From positions 343,583 to 407,582 of the forward strand of contig NZ_JAUSWB010000003.1 in the NCBI RefSeq assembly GCF_030814955.1: 64,000 bases of DNA, written 5' to 3'. Within the stretch, counting starts at the first letter, position 1. Each line of letters starts with the position of its first letter. Made by a program: the position numbers and the translations under genes. The stretch is from Planomicrobium stackebrandtii (GTDB lineage Bacteria; Bacillota; Bacilli; Bacillales_A; Planococcaceae). Under the pieces are notes generated by a model. The model did not search any database. It saw only the letters and a list, made by a program, of their open reading frames with translations, and was not told the DNA's origin. Shown here one piece after another: positions 8,494 to 16,881 of this stretch.

Positions 8494-9477
8494 GTGAATT
8501 ATCGTCAACTTGGCAAGACAGAGATGAAAATAAGCGAATTGAGCTTTGGCACTTGGGCAATCGGCGGTTCATGGGGCAACACCAATGATGAACAATCACT
8601 GAAAGCATTGGAATACGCCATGGACAAAGGGGTAAACTTTTTTGATACGGCAGATGTCTACGGTGATGGGCACAGCGAAGAACTATTAGGCAAAGCGACA
8701 AAAGGAAAGCACGACAAAATCCATATCGCCACCAAGTTTTGCCGGGCAGGAGATATTCATGACCCGCAAACCTACTCAATGGAACAGGTTTCAAACTATG
8801 CCGAAGCAAGCCTGAAGCGTCTTGGGCGTGAGCAAATTGACTTATACCAGATTCACTGTCCGCCAATGGAAATTCTGAAAGACGGCAGTGTTTTCGAAGT
8901 ACTGGATAGACTGAAGGAACAAGGAAAAATCCGTTCTTACGGCGTCAGTGTGGAAACAGTAGAGGAAGGGCTCCTATGCCTCGAAAATCCGAATGTCAGC
9001 AGTCTGCAGGTGATTTTCAACTTATTCCGCCAAAAGCCGCTGGAAGAGCTCCTTCCGAAAGCATTGGAGAAGAATGTCGGAATACTGGCCCGTGTGCCGC
9101 TGGCAAGTGGGTTATTAACCGGCAAATTCAAAGTGGATTCGCAATTCGAGTCAGACGATCACCGGAACTTTAACCGCGACGGAGAGGCATTCAATGTCGG
9201 AGAAACGTTTGCAGGGGTAGAGTTTTCAAAAGGTGTGGAATTAAGCGATCAGCTTGCATGGATTGCAGATGGACGAGGAAATCGTACACAAGCCGCTCTA
9301 AAATGGATCTTGCAGCAGGAAGCCATCACTTCGGTCATTCCGGGATTCCGAAATGTGTCGCAGGCAGAAGACAACTTGAAGGCACTTGATGCAAAGAATT
9401 TTTCGCCTGAAGAGATGGTTCAATTGGCGAAATTCTATAAAGAGAAAGTGCATCCGGAAATAAGAGGTGTCTATTAA
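8494..9477 (+). CDS. Aldo/keto reductase
   Basis: A 327-residue NADP-dependent oxidoreductase of the aldo/keto reductase superfamily, (beta/alpha)8 fold. The tetrad residues are seen as FFDTADVYGDGHSE (Asp, Tyr), HIATKF (Lys) and YQIHCPP (His). The start is GTG with GAGGTG shortly before it. It has its own terminators before and after, so it may be transcribed alone, but it sits downstream of xylAB and could act on a sugar or sugar-derived aldehyde. The substrate is unknown. Confidence 0.88.
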   Translation: MNYRQLGKTEMKISELSFGTWAIGGSWGNTNDEQSLKALEYAMDKGVNFFDTADVYGDGHSEELLGKATKGKHDKIHIATKFCRAGDIHDPQTYSMEQVSNYAEASLKRLGREQIDLYQIHCPPMEILKDGSVFEVLDRLKEQGKIRSYGVSVETVEEGLLCLENPNVSSLQVIFNLFRQKPLEELLPKALEKNVGILARVPLASGLLTGKFKVDSQFESDDHRNFNRDGEAFNVGETFAGVEFSKGVELSDQLAWIADGRGNRTQAALKWILQQEAITSVIPGFRNVSQAEDNLKALDAKNFSPEEMVQLAKFYKEKVHPEIRGVY

Positions 9478-9487
9478 ATAGAGTCTT

Positions 9488-9526
9488 ACCGCTAAGAGGC
9501 AGCATTGCTTTCTTAGCGGTTTGTTT
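9488..9526 (+). terminator. Rho-independent terminator
   Basis: ACCGCTAAGA and TCTTAGCGGT form a perfect stem, followed by TTGTTT. It ends the aldo/keto reductase gene. Confidence 0.8.
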
Positions 9527-9559
9527 GATAAACGAAGATTTCGAAAAGGGGAGAACAGG

Positions 9560-10561
9560 ATGCAAAAAATTCGTTGGGGTGTTTTGAGTACAGCACATAT
9601 TGGCAGAACACAAGTAATTCCAGCAATTGGGCGCGCTGACAATGCTGAAATCTTGGCGATAGCCAGCCGAACCAGCAAAGTGCATGCAGCAGCTCAAGAA
9701 TTAAATATACCAAGGGCTTATGAAAGTTATGAAGAACTGCTGGACGATCCGGAAATTGATGCAGTCTATATCCCGCTTCCGAATCATTTGCATAAAGAAT
9801 GGGTGATTCGTTCAGCAAAAAAAGGCAAACACGTCCTTTGCGAGAAACCCTTTGCCCTAAGCGAAGCCGAAACAGAAGAAATGGTTGCAGCCTGCCTTGA
9901 ACATGGCGTTAAATTCATGGAGGCATTTATGTATCAATTGCATCCCCAGCATGCACGTGTAAAAGAAATTGTCGCTTCAGGCGAAATTGGTGAAATCAAG
10001 TTGGTGAAATCGAGCCATTCGTTTTATTTGCAGAATCGCTCAAGCGATATCCGAATGGATCAGGCAATGGGCGGTGGGAGCATCTATGATGTTGGATGCT
10101 ATGCTATACAAGCAATCCGCTATCTGACAGATGCCGAGCCGGTAGAAGTCGTAGCGCAGGGAGAAATCGATCCGGTTACAGGAATCGACTTGACTGGAAT
10201 CGTCCATATGAAGATGAGCAATGGAGTCCACGCCTTGTTCGACTGCAGCTTCGAGATGATCAGCAGAAATGAATACGAGCTGGTCGGCACTGGGGGAACG
10301 ATTAAAGTGCCCTTTGCCTTCCGTCCGGATATTAATGACAATACAGGGATCATCCTTGTTCAAAAAGAACGGGAAGTACGAGAAGAAAAAGTGCAAGGGG
10401 ATATTTACCGGCTGGAAATCGAGAATTTTTCCAATGCGATTTTGATGGATTCATCACCTGCCATTACAGCCGATGCCACCATCAAGAATATGCGGGTAAT
10501 TGACGCTTGCTACGAATCGTTGAGAACTGGTCAGAAGATCGATGTAGAAACGAAAAATTAG
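9560..10561 (+). CDS. Gfo/Idh/MocA family oxidoreductase
   Basis: A 333-residue NAD(P)-dependent sugar or cyclitol dehydrogenase. The Rossmann start is WGVLSTAHIGRTQVIPAI, and the conserved CEKPFAL motif with its catalytic Lys lies near residue 95. The C-terminal domain carries GGGSIYDVGCYAIQ, typical of the family. AAGGGGAGAACAGG before the ATG at 9560 supports this start over an in-frame codon 13 residues upstream. It resembles xylose/glucose-fructose oxidoreductase-like enzymes and sits in the xylose region, but its real substrate cannot be read from sequence. Confidence 0.88.
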   Translation: MQKIRWGVLSTAHIGRTQVIPAIGRADNAEILAIASRTSKVHAAAQELNIPRAYESYEELLDDPEIDAVYIPLPNHLHKEWVIRSAKKGKHVLCEKPFALSEAETEEMVAACLEHGVKFMEAFMYQLHPQHARVKEIVASGEIGEIKLVKSSHSFYLQNRSSDIRMDQAMGGGSIYDVGCYAIQAIRYLTDAEPVEVVAQGEIDPVTGIDLTGIVHMKMSNGVHALFDCSFEMISRNEYELVGTGGTIKVPFAFRPDINDNTGIILVQKEREVREEKVQGDIYRLEIENFSNAILMDSSPAITADATIKNMRVIDACYESLRTGQKIDVETKN

Positions 10562-10570
10562 TCATTAAAA

Positions 10571-10622
10571 AACATTAAAACAATTGCAGGGTGTCAGAAG
10601 CCTGCAATTGTTTTAATGTTTT
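10571..10622 (+). terminator. Long perfect terminator hairpin
   Basis: A 20-bp perfect stem (AACATTAAAACAATTGCAGG and its complement) with a 10-base loop and a T-rich tail. It ends the sugar-utilisation block and isolates it from the minus-strand gene that follows. Confidence 0.88.
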
Positions 10623-10701
10623 AGTGATTTTTATGCTTTTTGAGGAAACTGAAAAATGATTGAACTTATTTTTGATTCAGATCAGTTTAGGTATACAAAA
10701 T

Positions 10702-11622
10702 TTAAGGAACATAGAGTTGGCCTTGCCCGATAACAATCGCAGTGCCGCCAATTTTAACCTCTTCGTATTTTTGTTTTTTCTTGGTAATGGAGATATCGAT
10801 AAAACTGGGCCTTCCCATTTCAATGCCTTGTTCACTGCGGATGGAATAGCTTCCATCTTCGCGGTTTTTGATGACACCATGCTCAACAAGGAATGCACCA
10901 AGAGGACCGCCGGCAGCGCCGGTTGCCGGATCTTCCGGTATGCCCATGGCAGGGGCGAACATTCGGCAGTGTACAGTGGATTCTTCGTGTTCTGTTTCTG
11001 TTGTAAAGGCAAAAATATGCTGGCGGTCGCGATCGCCGCTGAAATGGCGTTCCCAGACATCCATGCGAAAGTTTATTTCTCTCATAGCGGCCAGGGATCG
11101 GAGAGGGACAAACAGGAAGGGCAGGCCGGATGAGACCGTTTGAATAGGAAAGCGGGTATCCAGTTCACTTTTCGGCAACGACAGTAAATCAGCAACAAGT
11201 GCTTGCCCTGTCAGTATTTCACCAAAAATAGGCAAAGGCTGGATCATTTCAACTTTGCTGATTTTTTCTCCGTCTTTATAGACAGTTACAGCGATGTCTC
11301 CCAAACCCTCCTCGATGGTCCATTTGGTCAGTTTGTCCTGAGAAGGAAGCATTTTTAGATAAGCCACGACGAAAGCAGTTCCAATCGTGGGATGGCCGGC
11401 AATCGGCAATTCCACCTGTGGGGTGAAAATCCGGAGACTGATTTGATTTTGCTGTCTCTTGGGAGGACAGATGAATGCTGTTTCCGATAAGTTCAGTTCG
11501 TTGGCAATTTGCTGCATTGTTTTCGAATCCAATCCTGAACCGTCATGAAATACGGCCAGCGGATTGCCGCCAAAAGATTGAGTAGTGAAAACGTCGACTA
11601 ATGTATACTTCAAAGTTTGCAT
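10702..11622 (-). CDS. PhzF family isomerase/epimerase-like protein
   Basis: A 306-residue member of the PhzF/YddE family with two diaminopimelate-epimerase-like domains. Recognisable motifs are VDVFTTQSFGGNPLAVF at the N-terminus, the catalytic Glu in LSETAF, LPIAGHPTIGTAF, and DPATGAAGGPLGAFLVEHG in the second domain. GGAGG lies 8 bases before the ATG at 11622. The physiological substrate of most PhzF relatives outside phenazine producers is unknown, and no phenazine genes are present here, so only the family can be given. It is a single-gene unit convergent with the sugar genes. Confidence 0.88.
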   Translation of the reverse strand: MQTLKYTLVDVFTTQSFGGNPLAVFHDGSGLDSKTMQQIANELNLSETAFICPPKRQQNQISLRIFTPQVELPIAGHPTIGTAFVVAYLKMLPSQDKLTKWTIEEGLGDIAVTVYKDGEKISKVEMIQPLPIFGEILTGQALVADLLSLPKSELDTRFPIQTVSSGLPFLFVPLRSLAAMREINFRMDVWERHFSGDRDRQHIFAFTTETEHEESTVHCRMFAPAMGIPEDPATGAAGGPLGAFLVEHGVIKNREDGSYSIRSEQGIEMGRPSFIDISITKKKQKYEEVKIGGTAIVIGQGQLYVP

Positions 11623-11764
11623 AGACAACCTCCTTTTTTTGAATTGTAAGACTTGATAGTTTCTTTGTATCAGTTACCCGCAGAAAAGTCCAACACCTTT
11701 AATTGCAATCGAGCCATTTTGAGAATAAAGTAAGATGAAGGTGAAATAGAAAAGAGGGAAGCGT

Positions 11765-12421
11765 GTGAAAAAACAGATTGTGGTCATCGGATTAGGCCGT
11801 TTTGGCAGCAGTGTCTGCAAAGAGCTGCATAGCCTGGGACATGAAATCATGGCTATAGATACAGATCCGGAAAAAGTAGATGCCTTAAGAGATTATGCGG
11901 CTTTTACCGTTATCGCAGATGCGACAGATGAAAACCAATTGAAATCTTTAGGGGTCCGGAATTTTGAACATGCAGTAGTAGCAATCGGAGATAACCTCCA
12001 AGCCAGCGTCTTATGTACATTGATGTTGAAAGAGCTTGGTTTGCCAAAGGTATGGGTCAAGGCACGCGATTTGCAGCATGAGAAAATTCTGCATAAAGTC
12101 GGTGCGGATCGTGTTATCCAGCCTGAAAAAGAAATGGGAATTCGAGTTGCCCATCATGTCGACTCGGAAAAAATTGTGGATTATATAGACCTTTCACATG
12201 ATTACAGCATTATCGAACTGGTGGCTTCCGGCAAAATGGCCAATAAAACATTGGTCGATCTTAACATTCGTGTGGATTTCAATTGCATCGTCCTGGCAAT
12301 CAAAAGGTTGGAAGATGTCAATATTGCTCCAGCGGTAGATGACATGGTCGAGCAAGGGGATGTACTGATTATCATGGGACATAAAGACGACTTAAAGCGT
12401 CTGGAAGATAAAGCGCTATAA
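11765..12421 (+). CDS. Ktr potassium uptake regulatory subunit (KtrA/KtrC type)
   Basis: A 218-residue cytosolic gating ring protein with an RCK/TrkA_N Rossmann domain (VVIGLGRFGSSVCKELHSLG, then the acidic AIDTDPEKVD nucleotide-binding end) and a C-terminal RCK_C domain from about residue 135. These proteins bind ATP/ADP and, in B. subtilis, c-di-AMP, and open a KtrB/KtrD membrane channel. No channel gene lies nearby, as is usual for KtrC. The GTG start at 11765 follows AGAGGGAAG. A strong terminator follows directly, so it is monocistronic. Confidence 0.92.
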   Translation: MKKQIVVIGLGRFGSSVCKELHSLGHEIMAIDTDPEKVDALRDYAAFTVIADATDENQLKSLGVRNFEHAVVAIGDNLQASVLCTLMLKELGLPKVWVKARDLQHEKILHKVGADRVIQPEKEMGIRVAHHVDSEKIVDYIDLSHDYSIIELVASGKMANKTLVDLNIRVDFNCIVLAIKRLEDVNIAPAVDDMVEQGDVLIIMGHKDDLKRLEDKAL

Positions 12422-12430
12422 AAAGTACAA

Positions 12431-12459
12431 AGCCGGCTCATTATGAGCCGGCTATTTTA
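12431..12459 (+). terminator. Rho-independent terminator
   Basis: AGCCGGCTCA and TGAGCCGGCT form a perfect GC-rich stem with a 3-base loop and ATTTTAT after it, ending the Ktr gene. Confidence 0.9.
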
Positions 12460-12552
12460 TTGGAAATAACCGTTTAATGCTGAATTCATCGGGAATAATG
12501 CTTATAAAAAGAACGGGAAATTGGACATTTTGCAGAGAATGGAGGCTGGGGC

Positions 12553-13212
12553 TTGAAAATCCGGATAGAGTGGAGCTACAAAACTCCAAAAGGGCAAGAA
12601 ACTATTTTTTCTTCAGAAGAAATGCCGGCAGAAATGGCTTTGGTGATTGCTGAAGACTTGGAGCGCACCGGGCGTTCAAAAAATATTCTTTTTGTAGACG
12701 GGTTCGACAGCAGCTGGACTGTAAAGGAAATGAAAGCCTATTTGAAGGGAATTGAAACCGAACCACATAATGTAGTGGTTTATTTTGATGGCGGTTACGA
12801 ACGCCTGACACGCAAAGCGGGTCTTGGCTGTGTCATCTATTATGAACAAAATGGCAAATCCTATCGTCTGAAGGCAAATACAACTTTTGATAGCCTCATT
12901 TCCAATAACGAATCGGAATATGCAGCCCTATATTTTTGTTTGCAGGAATTGGAGTACCTTGAGGTCCATCATCTTCCGGTCCGCTTTCTCGGAGATTCCC
13001 GCATTGTCATAAATGGCATGACCAATGAGTGGCCGGTAGCCGAAGAACAGCTGACTCCTTGGATCAGCCGGATTGAGAAGAAAATAGCTGAAATGGGCAT
13101 TCAGCCAGAGTATAATTCAATACCGCGTAAAGCCAACGCAGAAGCCGATAAGCTGGCGACACAAGCAATGAATGGGATTAAAATAGCAGCTGCAGCTGAA
13201 GTTATTGCTTAA
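12553..13212 (+). CDS. RNase H-like protein (YpeP/reverse-transcriptase-like type)
   Basis: A 219-residue protein with an N-terminal domain of unknown role (about residues 1-70) and a C-terminal RNase HI fold. The four acidic catalytic residues expected of RNase H are visible in VVYFDGG (Asp), NNESEY (Glu), LGDSRIV (Asp) and NAEADKLA (Asp), so catalytic activity on RNA/DNA hybrids is plausible. The start is TTG at 12553, with GGAGG 8 bases upstream. Monocistronic. A true rnhB/rnhC cannot be excluded as the main cellular enzyme elsewhere. Confidence 0.85.
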   Translation: MKIRIEWSYKTPKGQETIFSSEEMPAEMALVIAEDLERTGRSKNILFVDGFDSSWTVKEMKAYLKGIETEPHNVVVYFDGGYERLTRKAGLGCVIYYEQNGKSYRLKANTTFDSLISNNESEYAALYFCLQELEYLEVHHLPVRFLGDSRIVINGMTNEWPVAEEQLTPWISRIEKKIAEMGIQPEYNSIPRKANAEADKLATQAMNGIKIAAAAEVIA

Positions 13213-13782
13213 AAAGTAATAACTGTAAATATACGGCCGTAGAGAAAGAAGGAAATCCTGCCTTTTTATGTCCTATAAAGTGGAGTGTTAAAAGATAGGA
13301 TTTAGTTGAATACAATCATTCTCTATTATGTTGCATTAAAGTAGTCAACTTTTGCCATCGCTTAGGGTAGAGCACAGACGAGTGCTCCTGCAAAGAAGCC
13401 AGGCAAAGGACGCCTGTCTTTTTCTCCTTGACGCGCCAGTGCTAAGAGATGTAGTGGAGTGAAAGTAAGCCAATATTTTCGCTGTATTCAAAAAAGATAT
13501 GAAGAAAATAAGCAGAAACTCCCACGGGATTTCGGCGCAAGCCTTTGCAGTTGCTGCTAAGACATCCTGTCGCGCCTATTGCATGACCCGCATCCTGCGG
13601 GCTCGAAAGCAAATCAGATTTTCGGGATATCAGCAGGCGAAAATCATTAGTTCAACATATATAGTTCTTTGTATTCAAAAATCAGAATAGTCGGATTATT
13701 ACTTGCGAAATTGAAAGTTCTAGGTTATAAATAAGTTGTACAATACTTGTGCAAAAACTACACACATGAAGGAGAGGGAAAA
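13213..13782. other. 570-bp gene-poor stretch
   Basis: No coding region with a credible start is seen. It holds several short stems (for example CCCGCATCCTGCGGG at about 13586-13601 and AGGACGCCTGTC-like segments near 13407) and a promoter just before the DUF4397 gene. It shares the words CGCGCCAGTG and GCAAATCAGAT with the other gene-poor stretch at 51.7-52.2 kb, so decayed intergenic repeats are possible. Confidence 0.45.
13703..13731 (+). promoter_or_regulatory. Sigma-A-type promoter for the DUF4397/sortase operon
   Basis: TTGCGA (13703-13708), 17 bases, TATAAA (13726-13731). It lies about 50 bases upstream of the DUF4397 gene start. Confidence 0.5.
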
Positions 13783-14583
13783 ATGAAGAAAATTTTAGTT
13801 TCATTCTCTGTTGCATTGGCTCTTGTGTTTTCGCTGCTTGCCTCGGGAGTTATGGCAGATAGCCATACTGCTAAAGTCAGAGTGGTTCATGCTTCGCCGG
13901 ATGCACCTGCTGTCGATGTTTATGTCAATGGAGACTTAACACTTGAAGAAGTACCTTTTAAAGCCGACTCAGGCTATTTGGAAGTACCGGCCGGAACACA
14001 TGATGTAGAAGTTTTTGCAAGCGGAACAGAATATGCAGCGGGTGAAGGTGTACTGCAGGCGGATTTAGCTGTAGAAGCCGGTAAAGCCTATACAGTTGCT
14101 GCAGCCAACTTGCTGGAATCGATTGAATTTGTGGTTGTGGAAGATTCAATGGAAGTAACAGAAGGGCAAACGAAAGTCCGTGTTGGACATTTGTCTCCGG
14201 ATGCACCGGCAGTTGATGTAGGTGTAATCGGCGGGGACGCATTGTTCAGCGGAGCAGAATTCCCTGGAATTACGGATTATGCAGAGCTGGATGCAGGTAC
14301 GTATGATTTGGAAATCCGCTTGCCGGATGGAACACAAGTTTTGCCATTGGAAGGCACTGAATTAGCTGCAGATACGGTTTATAGCGTCTTTGCAGTAAAC
14401 ACAGTGGATTCACTGGAAGTGATTGCGCTTGTCGATTACGAAGCAGCGGGATCACCGGATGGCATGCCGACTACGGGTCTGGGAACTCCTGACCAATCAC
14501 AGGCTATGTGGTTGTTATTGGGTGGAGCCCTAGTCCTAATCGGAGCCAGCACTCTTGTCTGGAAAAAACGTTTTCAACAATAA
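13783..14583 (+). CDS. DUF4397 surface protein with sortase signal
   Basis: A 266-residue secreted protein. A Sec signal peptide (MKKILVSFSVALALVFS to about residue 27) is followed by two related DUF4397 repeats, the first opening AKVRVVHASPDAPAVDVYVN and the second TKVRVGHLSPDAPAVDVGVI. The C-terminus has a cell-wall sorting signal: MPTTG (residues 228-232), a hydrophobic helix and the basic tail KKRFQQ. Met replaces the usual Leu of LPXTG. GGAGAGGG precedes the ATG at 13783. Its last 29 bases overlap the class F sortase gene, so that enzyme is its likely anchoring partner. The extracellular function of DUF4397 is unknown. Confidence 0.88.
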   Translation: MKKILVSFSVALALVFSLLASGVMADSHTAKVRVVHASPDAPAVDVYVNGDLTLEEVPFKADSGYLEVPAGTHDVEVFASGTEYAAGEGVLQADLAVEAGKAYTVAAANLLESIEFVVVEDSMEVTEGQTKVRVGHLSPDAPAVDVGVIGGDALFSGAEFPGITDYAELDAGTYDLEIRLPDGTQVLPLEGTELAADTVYSVFAVNTVDSLEVIALVDYEAAGSPDGMPTTGLGTPDQSQAMWLLLGGALVLIGASTLVWKKRFQQ

Positions 14584-15196
14584 GCTTTGGGTGTTGCTGG
14601 CCATTATCTTATTGGCCGGCTGCCAGCAGCCTGTAGAAGATGAAGTAAGCGTTCGATCTGAAAACGTAGGATTTAAACTGGACGAACCGGCTGCGGCCAA
14701 TATCCAGCAGCCGGTTCCAACCGAAAATCCGATCAACGGATTAAAACGTTCAGGTATACAGCCGACATCTCTAAAGATTCCTGCAATTAGTCTGGAAGCA
14801 CAAGTCCAGCATTTGGGATCCACAGAGAATGGTGAAATGGCGGTGCCTGATAACATTGAAGACGTCAGTTGGTTTTCTCCAGGATACGAGCCGGGCGAAA
14901 ATGGCCGTGCTGTTATTGCCGGACATGTTGATGGGGTAGAAGGTCCAGCGATTTTCTGGGATCTTTCTAAACTTCAATTAGGGGATGAAGTAATGGTGCA
15001 GGACCAAGACAGCACGTTGAAATTCAAAGTCCATACGATGGAATCGGTACCGCTGGACTTGGCGGATGTTACAAAGGTCTTTGGCTATACCTCATCTCCC
15101 GAGCTGGTTTTAATTACTTGCTCAGGCACCTATGATTTTGAACGAGGTACAAGGGAAGAACGATTGATCGTCTATGCAAGTCTTATAGAAGAATAA
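14555..15196 (+). CDS. Class F sortase with lipoprotein N-terminus
   Basis: A 213-residue sortase-family transpeptidase. The catalytic residues are His in VIAGHVDG, Cys in LVLITCSGTYD and Arg in REERLIVYA, a class F pattern. The N-terminus is hydrophobic with a lipobox ILLAGC (Cys23), so the enzyme is probably a lipoprotein on the outer membrane face rather than held by a simple transmembrane helix. The start is TTG at 14555, inside the end of the DUF4397 gene (29-base overlap), which implies translational coupling; an in-frame GTG at 14591 would lose the basic signal region. A strong terminator follows. Confidence 0.88.
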   Translation: MSGKNVFNNKLWVLLAIILLAGCQQPVEDEVSVRSENVGFKLDEPAAANIQQPVPTENPINGLKRSGIQPTSLKIPAISLEAQVQHLGSTENGEMAVPDNIEDVSWFSPGYEPGENGRAVIAGHVDGVEGPAIFWDLSKLQLGDEVMVQDQDSTLKFKVHTMESVPLDLADVTKVFGYTSSPELVLITCSGTYDFERGTREERLIVYASLIEE

Positions 15197-15199
15197 CTG

Positions 15200-15246
15200 A
15201 AAAGACGCTCGGATGTTCCTGTTGAGGGGATGTCCGAGCGTCTTTC
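15200..15246 (+). terminator. Rho-independent terminator
   Basis: AAAGACGCTCGGAT and its near-complement ATGTCCGAGCGTCTTT form a long stem ending the DUF4397-sortase operon. It can also act for the convergent TetR gene. Confidence 0.85.
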
Positions 15247-15250
15247 TATG

Positions 15251-15856
15251 TTAACCTGTTGAGTTGGTCCCTTTGGCTGTTTCCGCTGTGCCTTTTGGAC
15301 TTTGGTAGGATATGATGCTAATCAGTTGATCTGCCATTTGATGAGGTGTAAATATAAATCCGCCATTTACCCATTCGATGATCAAACCAAACAAAGCATA
15401 GGCGTTATAACTGCTGAGCAGGCTGCAGTCAATCTCCGGATTTGGCATGAGCTTGATCAAATCGCTTTGGATCAACTCTTTCAGCACTTGGCAGATGCGA
15501 TTCTGAAAACCGGGAAGTACATTGGAATTTACGATAATAGTATAAAAGCGGGAATAGCGTTCAACGTGATCAAAAATTTTCACAGAAGAGGACGATAATT
15601 TTCCAACGTCGAAATTCGGGACTGTTATGTAAGGGTCTCGGTAAGAGCTGACAAGGTCTGATAAAACGTCTTCGATCAATTCATTCAACAGTTCTTCTTG
15701 TGTTGGATAATGCTTATAGAACGTTCCGCGATTCAGGTTCGCCAAATGGACAATTTCTGTGATGGTAATGCTTTTAAATTCTTTCTCTTCCATTAACAAG
15801 ATCAGTGCATCTTTCAAAGCGTTTTTCGATTTATCGATTCTTCGGTCTTTTTTCAC
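15251..15856 (-). CDS. TetR/AcrR family regulator
   Basis: A 201-residue regulator. The HTH is near residues 10-55 (SITITEIVHLANLNRGTFYKHY is the recognition region), followed by a ligand-binding helical domain of the type found in DhaS-like regulators. The start is a GTG at 15856, preceded by GAGG; the reading frame is open far upstream (to 16087) but that part would encode a hydrophobic leader overlapping the divergent gene and is not credible. It is divergent from an SDR gene, and a 6-6-6 inverted repeat lies between them, so it probably controls that SDR and itself. The ligand is unknown. Confidence 0.85.
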   Translation of the reverse strand: MKKDRRIDKSKNALKDALILLMEEKEFKSITITEIVHLANLNRGTFYKHYPTQEELLNELIEDVLSDLVSSYRDPYITVPNFDVGKLSSSSVKIFDHVERYSRFYTIIVNSNVLPGFQNRICQVLKELIQSDLIKLMPNPEIDCSLLSSYNAYALFGLIIEWVNGGFIFTPHQMADQLISIISYQSPKGTAETAKGTNSTG

Positions 15857-15960
15857 CAGCAGGACCTCGCTTTCGTTATTTGTTTTACGGGATTGCACAA
15901 AATCAAATCTCACTGTTCGTTTTTCAACATTTTGGAAGGAATTTGTTGATTGATAACTAG

Positions 15961-15978
15961 AGTATAGGCCAATATACT
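15961..15978. promoter_or_regulatory. Inverted repeat, likely TetR-family operator
   Basis: AGTATA, six bases, TATACT: a perfect dyad in the intergenic region between the TetR gene and the divergent SDR gene. Assignment as the operator is inferred from position and symmetry. Confidence 0.5.
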
Positions 15979-16044
15979 GGGAGTGTATAGACGGGAGCGT
16001 TCTCTCGTAAGCCAAAATAACTGAAAAAAGAGGAGATTTGCCAA

Positions 16045-16803
16045 ATGAAACTAGAAGGAAAAGTAGCCATCGTAACAGGAGCAGCATCCGGTATGGGAAA
16101 AGCTATTGCTGAGCTTTATGCTAAAGAAGGTGCAAAAGTGATCGTTTCGGATATCAATGAAGAAGGTGCAATAAATGTGGCATCGGGCATCACAGAAAAT
16201 GGTGGCGTTGCAAAAGCTGTTAAAACCAATGTTGGCGACGTGCAGGAAATCGAAGCAATGATTGATTTGGCGGTAAGTGAATATGGAACTTTGGATATTC
16301 TGGTCAACAACGCCGGCATCATGGATAATTTTGAGCCGGCTGGAGAAATAGAAGACTCCAAATGGGAGCGCATTTTTTCCATTAACACCATGAGTGTCAT
16401 GCGCTCAACACGCAAAGCATTGCCGATTTTCCTGGAGAAGAACAAAGGCGTCATTATTAACATCGCCTCAGCGGGTGGATTATATGGAGCTCGCGCAGGA
16501 GCTGCTTACACGGCTTCGAAGCATGCAGTTGTCGGGTTTACGAAAAACACCGGTTTCATGTATGCAAAAGAAGGCATTCGCTGCAATGCCATCGCACCAG
16601 GCGGCGTAGAAACCAATATCAGTTCGTCGATGACATCCATCAGCGAAATGGGAATGGGCCGTACACAGGCTGGTTTGGCTTTGAATCCGCGCAATGGCAA
16701 GTCAGAGGAAATTGCTAAAGTTGCGTTGTTCCTGGCTTCTGACGATTCAAGTTTTGTGAATGGCACAGTGATAACTGCTGATGCCGGCTGGACTGCATAT
16801 TAA
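16045..16803 (+). CDS. Short-chain dehydrogenase/reductase
   Basis: A 252-residue classical SDR. The cofactor motif is TGAASGMG (residues 11-18), the NNAG motif is at 88-91, and the catalytic triad is Ser142, Tyr155 and Lys159. Asp36 at the end of the second strand (VSDIN) suggests NAD(H) preference. AGAGGAG precedes the ATG. It is divergent from a TetR regulator and ends in its own terminator, which suggests an inducible single-gene unit. The substrate cannot be assigned. Confidence 0.88.
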   Translation: MKLEGKVAIVTGAASGMGKAIAELYAKEGAKVIVSDINEEGAINVASGITENGGVAKAVKTNVGDVQEIEAMIDLAVSEYGTLDILVNNAGIMDNFEPAGEIEDSKWERIFSINTMSVMRSTRKALPIFLEKNKGVIINIASAGGLYGARAGAAYTASKHAVVGFTKNTGFMYAKEGIRCNAIAPGGVETNISSSMTSISEMGMGRTQAGLALNPRNGKSEEIAKVALFLASDDSSFVNGTVITADAGWTAY

Positions 16804-16817
16804 AAAAACTTATTGAA

Positions 16818-16853
16818 ATTCCGTTGCATAGATTTATGCAGCGGATTTTTTTG
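16818..16853 (+). terminator. Rho-independent terminator
   Basis: ATTCCGTTGCATA and TATGCAGCGGAT pair with one wobble or mismatch, followed by T7. Ends the SDR gene. Confidence 0.85.
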
Positions 16854-16881
16854 ATTATACCAGTGTGTTAGGGGGAACTGT

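Noticed and set aside
13499..13690. 63-codon forward frame in the gene-poor stretch before DUF4397
   Set aside because: No RBS, no recognisable domain, and composition like the surrounding non-coding sequence.
15857..16087. 77-residue N-terminal extension of the TetR gene on the minus strand
   Set aside because: It would overlap the divergent SDR gene, encode a hydrophobic non-TetR leader and lacks an RBS; the GTG at 15856 with GAGG upstream gives a normal TetR length.
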